From: Tupaia tana
Taxonomy: Eukaryota > Chordata > Mammalia > Scandentia > Tupaiidae
Reading direction: 5' to 3'
Length of the DNA stretch: 64,000 nt
Assembly (NCBI GenBank): GCA_026018925.1
Contig: JAKSZU010000009.1
Span: forward strand, 74,372,041-74,436,040
Within the stretch, counting starts at the first letter, position 1. Each line of letters opens with the position of its first letter. A model generated the notes under the pieces. It made no database searches. It saw only the letters and a list, made by a program, of their open reading frames with translations, and was not told the origin of the DNA. The position numbers were made by a program, and so were the translations under genes. Of the stretch, positions 58,773 to 64,000 are shown piece after piece.

Positions 58773-58789
58773 ATAGTGCCTGATTTTTT

Positions 58790-59691
58790 GACTAGAGTCA
58801 TAAAGTGGGTGGATAATGGGGCCACTGATTATGATCAGGAATCCAGGAGGAGACATGAGTAAGTACAGTACAAGGGAAGAAGATAATGGTTTTAACTTAA
58901 TATGCATTAGTTTTAAATGACCTTGAGGTATAAAAATGAATATAACTTAACAGAAAGTTAGATATAGGGCCTAGAGCTCAAGAGAAAGGTTTGAATGGAA
59001 TGAACAGATGTGGATGTCATCAGAAAATTCAGGTAATAAAAGAGTGAAAGTGTCAGCAATCATCAGTCTAGGATACTTAGAAAAAAAGATCTTAAATTTT
59101 TGGAAGTTATAGACCTTTTTAATTAAAAAACATTAAATTCTTTCAGGAAAAAATACACCTATGTAAATAGAAGCATTTCAACCTCCTGACACCCATAAGA
59201 CATTCCTAAAACTCTATATTTTGGGTATTTATGGTCCAAAGTTTAGAACTTCCTGATGTCAAAAAAAGAGAAGAGGGTTTAGAATATAATTTTGAAGACA
59301 GCATTTGTTATTTATGACTTTTTACAAAAATGTTAAGAAAAACTAATCAATTATAAATAACATAGACTATATGAAATCTCACATTTGTGTAATGCCAATG
59401 TGGTTGACCCTCTTCACACAGCCTTCAATTTTTTTGACTGTCACATTCAAAGTCCAGAGAGAAAAAAATTTGCAAGATTCATGCTTATTTCCAGAAGATA
59501 TTAAGCACAAAATCCAATAATATTTCTGTTAAAAGTTATATTTTAGTTTCCATAGGAACTGCCTATTTGTTAATCTCTGGTCTTGACTTGCTGTGTTCTA
59601 GTATGCTGGGTAATTTATTTTCTTTCAGGTATTTTCTTTTATCTAACAGCCAACTTTCCAAATGCAAGTGTAACTTTTATGAATTTGGAAC
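58790..59691. other. Unassigned stretch before the plus-strand LTR
   Basis: About 900 bp of AT-rich DNA with no supported gene. The frame at 59,567-59,758 runs into the LTR and shows no family features. It probably represents host DNA or old repeats around the ERV-B insertion or rearrangement. Confidence 0.5.
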
Positions 59692-60142
59692 TGTGGAAGG
59701 CCGCACATTAGATCTTGCACATGAGCAACTGTTCATCCATTTTGTTCCCTTACTCTAACATGGCTGTCTGCTTCTGTAAACCTGCTTGCTCTTCCCATGA
59801 AAAAATAGCTTGTGGTAACCATACAAAAAAAACACATCTGGGATGCCATCCGGTACCTGTTACTGTCTTTGCTAAGTAGCCCAAAACCCTTTTGTTTAGA
59901 TGTTCCTTGATAATGTAACTACCAATCACCAGAGCCATAGAGACCATTAAACAAAGGTTCAGAGAGTGCCCTGCTTGATTCAGCTTCTGTAACTGCTTGC
60001 ATGGAAACCCCACTCCCTTTCCTGACATTTTGAACTTCCTGCACTCCTGGTAACTAACCCCCTATAAAAAGACTGTTCAAAATTTCATCAGGACTGCAGT
60101 TCTGACACTTAGCCCCCAAGCCTCAGGCTGTAGTCTCTGGAA
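59692..60142 (+). repeat. LTR of ERV-B (plus piece)
   Basis: The LTR starts TGTGGAAGGCCGCACATTAG and aligns with the minus-strand LTR at 56,838 through gcacatgagcaactgttc, catggctgtctgcttctg, ctgttactgtctttgcta and the TATAAAAAG box (60,063-60,071), up to gcctcaggctgtagt. No polypurine tract precedes it, and retroviral pol and env follow on the same strand, so it behaves as a 5' LTR whose last part is lost. The leader, gag and most of pol are deleted directly after it. Confidence 0.82.
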
Positions 60143-60198
60143 ACTCCACTGTGCCTATAGACCCCACAGCTCAGGTCAGGTAGAGAATGAATAGGATC

Positions 60199-60750
60199 CT
60201 CAAAGACTCTTTGACAAAATTGCACTTGGAAACTGGTGATAGTTGGCTGGACCTCCTCCCCTTTGCTCTTCTGTGCACACATTGTACCCCCTACATTTTG
60301 GGTTTCACCCCATTTTAGATCCTCTTTGGTCAGCCTCTACCTCTGGTGCCCTGCCTTCATGACCCCGACCTTGCAGCACTCTCTAACTGTGCCCTTCTTA
60401 AGGCTATGCAGGCTCTCCAGGTGACTCTCACTAAGACCCACCACCTCATACATAGCCACCACCTGGCACCTGTGGAGTCTGCATTGTCCTTGCAGCCAGC
60501 CCTGGACCCTGGGGCTCAGGTTTGGGACAAACGTCACACTCTTAGAACCCTTGACCCCCACTGGTCCAGATCTTTCACTGTCATCCCGACCACTCCTTCT
60601 GCTGTCAATGTTGTGAGGAAGTGTCATTGGATTCATTGCTCCCACCTCAAGTCCAGGGCCCTGCTGCCTGTCACTGCCTTCGGGACCCAGAGATGGGCAC
60701 TTCTGTCTTCTTCAGTTCCCCTGAAGGTCAAATTGTACTGGCTTTCCTGA
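60199..60750 (+). pseudogene. ERV-B pol fragment: C-terminal part of integrase
   Basis: Integrase joins viral DNA to host DNA. In one frame from about 60,199 the translation has the end of the gammaretroviral catalytic core (LLPFALL, GFTPF), then one in-frame TAG at 60,316-60,318. An open stretch to about 60,750 follows, with the C-terminal SH3-like domain (GAQVWDKRHTLRTLDPHW, FTVIPTTPSAV, WIHCSHLK). The N-terminal zinc finger, most of the catalytic core, and all earlier pol and gag are absent, so it is a remnant. The env start overlaps its end in another frame, as is normal for gammaretroviruses. Only about 55 bases separate the truncated LTR from it, showing a large internal deletion. Confidence 0.85.
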
Positions 60751-61232
60751 TATGTCTTCTCCTCATTCCTCCTGTCCTCCCCTCTCCACATAACCTTCCC
60801 TCTTACACCTGGACCTTCTCCTGCACTGTGGTTGGCACTGTTGTCTCTTCTGTCATGACGTCTGGGAGTCCTTCTTTCCAGATTGGCTTCTGCAATCTCT
60901 TCAGGCTCCAGTTAGAGTCTCCCGTGATGCATGGCCGGCTTGTTGCCTCTCCTGAGGACTGCAGCTGGCTGCCCAGAGGGCAGGCCATGAACTCCAAGAG
61001 TTCTATGTTTGCCCCTGGGACACCGCCCCTTCCCTGAATGTGCTTCTGAGTCTGACTTTTTCTGCCCCTTCTGGGGCTGTGAAATAATCACCCCTTGGAA
61101 GGACACTGGCCAGACCCTGTCTCTCATCTGTATCTAGACCACTGGCATCTGCTCCTCCACTGGCACTTGCAACCCCCTTGTGGTTCAAGTGGTTCAACCT
61201 CTTGATCACTGGGTTGATGCCTGGGAGGGTGA

Positions 61233-61263
<31 letters not shown>

Positions 61264-61660
61264 TATAGGGTGTGTGCACTTGCCAGACAAACAGAGAGAG
61301 ACAGAGAGATAGAAAGCGAGAAATCAGCCCCCAGGGGGGATGACCACACCACAATCCCTTCTCCATTCTCCTCTCAGGATCTTGGACACGCACGCACACG
61401 CGCCCAGCGTGAGTTTTAAGCCACCAGGTCCAGGACGCGAACCGCAGTCAACTACGTGGGAATCCAGCGACATAGCCATTACACTAACTGCTGGTCCCAG
61501 GAGGGTGGCCATTCTTAAAGCCTTCGCCTTTATGTCTGGGGCAAGGATCTCAGCATTCTTTTTACTATTCAGAAGTGTTTCTTGCCCCCCCCCCCCCCAT
61601 CCTGTTGGGTCTCTGCAAGTCGTCCTTGATCCCCTCCCTCCACCCTTAAACTACACACCA
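60693..61660 (+). pseudogene. ERV-B env fragment: signal peptide and SU, interrupted by a SINE
   Basis: From ATG 60,693 a frame of about 115 codons has a hydrophobic signal segment (VLAFLICLLLIPPVLPS), then SU features typical of gammaretroviral envelopes (YTWTFSC, SGSPSFQIGFC). It ends at TGA 61,035. Further SU sequence follows in other frames: CNPLVVQ near 61,165, and after the SINE at 61,241-61,498 a proline-rich stretch near 61,585-61,640 with a run of 14 C. Similarity is lost near 61,660, before the SU end and TM. Stops, frameshifts and the SINE rule out a product. The missing SU end and TM are exactly what the minus-strand piece at 56,880-57,850 carries. Confidence 0.78.
61241..61498 (-). 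mobile_element. tRNA-derived SINE inserted in ERV-B env
   Basis: Long-form SINE on the minus strand with T run (A tail complement) at 61,241-61,261. The body reads tctcaggatcttggacacgc and the head complement tagccattacactaactgct. An 18-bp duplication with two or three mismatches (gggagggtgaccattctt, then aggagggtggccattctt) lies at 61,223-61,240 and 61,499-61,516. The mismatches indicate somewhat older insertion than the satellite SINEs. Confidence 0.9.
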
Positions 61661-62344
61661 CTTGCTAGATCTAATGATTTCTTTTGCTTTCTGATTTTTT
61701 CACATTGAGTTACCTTCTTCAAGAATATGCTTCAACTTTCATGTCCAGTGTTCTTACACGTGTCTTGTTATTTAAATATTGTTAATCCTCTGTCTTTAAG
61801 TTTCTATATTGCTTGATCTAAGATGTCCTCATAAACCTCTTTAATTATTTCTTGGACATTCTCGTATGTGTTTCCATAACATCATATGTTTATTTCTGTG
61901 AATAATTTATTACTCTCTATAGTTATAAGCTATTTCCTTTCCCATATGCCCTAGTAGTTAATTATTGGAGGATGGGTCCTATGCTTATATGTTTCACAGT
62001 AGCATTCAGGGATAACAATTTATATGCAGCAGTTCCATATATTAGTTGGTCACTTATATAATTGGCTAGGCACCTGTTAGTATATAAAAGTTATGAAATA
62101 TTTTTAATTTCATCACTAGTCATATCGCAAACATCTAGGCTATCAGACTTCTCTGGAAATGAAATTGATAACTTCTACTTTTATGTTTAGCTCTACCTTA
62201 TGTGTGAAAAATGCTAATTAAACTCAGAACTGTATTTAGAAAATTCTATGTGAAGTCTGAAATTAATAATAAGCCATAATTCCATTAACTACTGCTATTT
62301 TTTTGTTTCTTAAAGTACGTCCAAAAGTCACTTAAATAGAAAAC
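61661..62344. other. Unassigned AT-rich stretch
   Basis: About 680 bp with no supported coding sequence. The phrases ttattggaggatgggtccta and tatgcagcagttccatat give it an old-repeat look, but I cannot name it. It separates the ERV-B plus piece from the diverged monomer array. Confidence 0.45.
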
Positions 62345-64000
62345 CCTTGTGAAGACTGAGTACACCATGAGGGCTGAGATCTAGTGATTACAGAGATAAG
62401 AGCAATGAAGATGTTCTGCTGATAAACAACCCTACAAAAAAAGGCAGGCCAGAAGAAGACTGAGTCTACCATGAGAGCTGAGATCTAGTGATTTCAGAGA
62501 TAAGGGCAATTAAGAGGTTCTGCTAAGAACAGACACTGGCAAAAAAAAGGCAGGCCAGAAGAAGACTGAGTCCACCATGAGAGCTGAGATATAGTGATTT
62601 CAGAGTTAAGAGCAATGAAGATGTTCTGCTGAGAAGCTACCCTGGTAGAGACCCTGTCACCTTCTCTCCATCTCTCTCTGTTTCTTTCTGCATTTAAGTC
62701 TCTGTCTTTTCCATTTTTTTAAATTGTTATTTTTATAAAAAAATTTTAAGGTAAAGTTTTTTCTAGGCTCTGAAATTCTCTATATCTTGGTAATAATACC
62801 CTCACCTTCCCCCCTCCCATCTAGGCAAAAAAAGGCCAGAAGAGCTGAGATCTAGTGATTTCAGAGATAAGAGCAATGCCCAGAACACTAGTAACACATT
62901 TTGCTTTTCAATAATTTGAGTAGCTGACATGTAAAAATTTTCTCAAAAATATTTAAAACCATACTGTTTCTGTTGTTATAGAGTCATAAAAAATTGTACA
63001 AAATTATAAGAAATATTTTGAACATTATCTTTAAAATTCAGTATTCTGAAATTTTGAAAGTTGTTTATTAACTGTCAAGAACTATGGAGTATGAACAAAA
63101 GTTTTGTGATATGTAAAGTAAATATTCATGAAAAAAATGTAAAAATAAAAAAAATAAATGGGGGGAAAAAGATAAGAGCAATGAAGATGTTCTGCAGAAA
63201 ATCTACCCTGGTAGAGCCCATGTCTCCTCATCTCTATCTCTCTCTGTCTCTTACATTTCTATCTCTGTCTTTTCTTTTCTTTTTCATTTTTCTTTTCTTT
63301 TTCTTTTTTTTTTTTTTTTACAATTTTTTAAGATAAAGTTTTTTCTTGGCTCTGAAATCTTTTTTATCTTGGTAATAAACATCTTCCCATTCATCCTCCC
63401 ATCTAGGCAAAAAAAAAAAAAGGCAGGCCAGAGGGAAGATGAGTTCGCCATGAGTTCTGAGATCTAGTGATTTCAGAGATAAGAGAAATAAAGATGTTCT
63501 GCTGAGAATATACCCTGGTAGAAACCCTGTCTACCCAGGTACAGCCACTGCCTGTCTTCTCCTCTCTGTCTCTCTCTGTCTGTTTCTGCCTGTCTTCCTC
63601 TGTCTTTTAACTTTTTTAAAATTTTTATTTAAAAAATTTTTTTAAAGTAAAACTTTTCTTGGCTCTGCAAACCTCTTTTATCTTGGTAATAATCTCCTCT
63701 CCTTTCCCCCTCCAATCTAGCCAAGAAACAGCAGGGCAGAAGAAGACAGTCTGCTCTGAGAGCTGAGATCCAGTTATTCCAGAGATAATAGCAATTAAGA
63801 TGTTCTGCTGAGAATCTACCTTGGTAGCACACTTGTCTCCTCCTCTCTGTCTCTTTCTGTTTCTTTCTGCTTATCTGTCTCTGTATTTCATTTATTTTAA
63901 TTTTTCTTTTTTAAAATGTTTTTCAGGTAAAATTGTTTCTTGACTGTGAAATCATTCTTTATCTTGGTAATATTCCATCCCATTTCCTCCTCCCATCCAG
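62345..64000 (+). repeat. Old, diverged monomer array related to the satellite, running off the window
   Basis: Landmark gatctagtgatttcagag (or close variants) occurs at 62,378, 62,482, 62,587, 62,849, 63,461 and 63,767. Full units are about 306 bp; the first two are about 105 bp and lack the pyrimidine half. Unit order matches the satellite: pyrimidine block (tctctctgtttctttctg), T run, aaggtaaagttttttct (satellite aaggtgaggcatctttct), gctctgaaa, tatcttggtaataat (satellite tatcttgttaataattcc), ccctcccatctagg (satellite cactccccacccagg), a gaagaagactgag stretch, then gatctag, aagagcaatgaagatgtt (satellite gaggaatgaagagatccc). Same strand as the main array. The last unit is cut by the window end. 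Confidence 0.85.
62879..63169 (+). mobile_element. Retroposed insert of unknown source in a diverged monomer
   Basis: A 14-bp duplication agataagagcaatg (62,865-62,878 and 63,170-63,183) flanks 291 bp ending in an A-rich tail (aaaaataaaaaaaataaatg, then gggggaaaa). The body (ctgttgttatagagtcat, ttattaactgtcaagaac) matches no element I recognise. It could be a truncated LINE 3' end or a retroposed mRNA 3' end. The duplication and tail show L1-type insertion. Confidence 0.75.

Noticed and set aside
60693-61037. Intact syncytin-like envelope gene
   Set aside because: Only the N-terminal part of SU is open; it is followed by a stop, frameshifts, a SINE and loss of TM.

Overview
The window looks like non-coding, repeat-dominated DNA of a placental mammal, probably pericentromeric or otherwise satellite-rich. 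The evidence is LINE-1 lineage ORF1 sequence with A-rich tails, several gammaretrovirus-like endogenous retroviruses (ERVs), and a tRNA-derived SINE family with clean target-site duplications. I do not recognise the SINE family well enough to name the species. It does not look like Alu, B1/B2, or the carnivore, ruminant or hedgehog tRNA SINEs I know. No intact host gene is supported anywhere.

Layout. (1) 1-41,680: a head-to-tail satellite of about 330-bp monomers, roughly 125 copies, all in one orientation. It is interrupted only by two young SINEs (23,869 and 32,446) and contains local higher-order duplications, the clearest a 2,320-bp seven-monomer unit at 26,421-31,061. (2) 41,681-48,165: a same-strand cluster of half-LINE-1 (HAL1-like) elements. 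Three have ORF1 and one is a 3' fragment. ORF1 is followed directly by a shared 3' region and an A-rich tail, with no ORF2. (3) 48,166-49,588: SINEs, AT microsatellite and unassigned DNA. (4) 49,585-55,656: a complete but non-coding provirus on the minus strand, with two 555-bp LTRs and a 4-bp TTTG duplication. (5) 56,320-61,660: two facing pieces of a second gammaretrovirus-like ERV. The minus piece has LTR, polypurine tract, env TM and the end of SU. The plus piece has LTR, integrase C-terminus and the start of SU. SINEs lie between them and inside the plus piece. (6) 62,345-64,000: old, diverged monomers clearly related to the satellite.

The most interesting reading joins (1), (2) and (6). 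The satellite stops inside a monomer and runs on the same strand straight into the leader of a HAL1 ORF1. A second HAL1 copy carries a fossil monomer piece at nearly the same distance upstream of its ORF1. An older monomer array lies at the right edge. This suggests that the satellite is an extreme amplification of tandem 5' promoter monomers of a half-LINE-1, comparable to the 5' monomers of rodent L1 but more than 41 kb long. Each monomer also carries a YY1-like CCAT site, strong splice-donor and splice-acceptor look-alikes about 79 nt apart, and a CpG site that has decayed into E-boxes.

Limits: identities were judged by eye, and boundaries described as approximate may be off by tens of bases. 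Family names (HAL1, gammaretrovirus-like, tRNA-Val-like) rest on motif recognition, not on a search.
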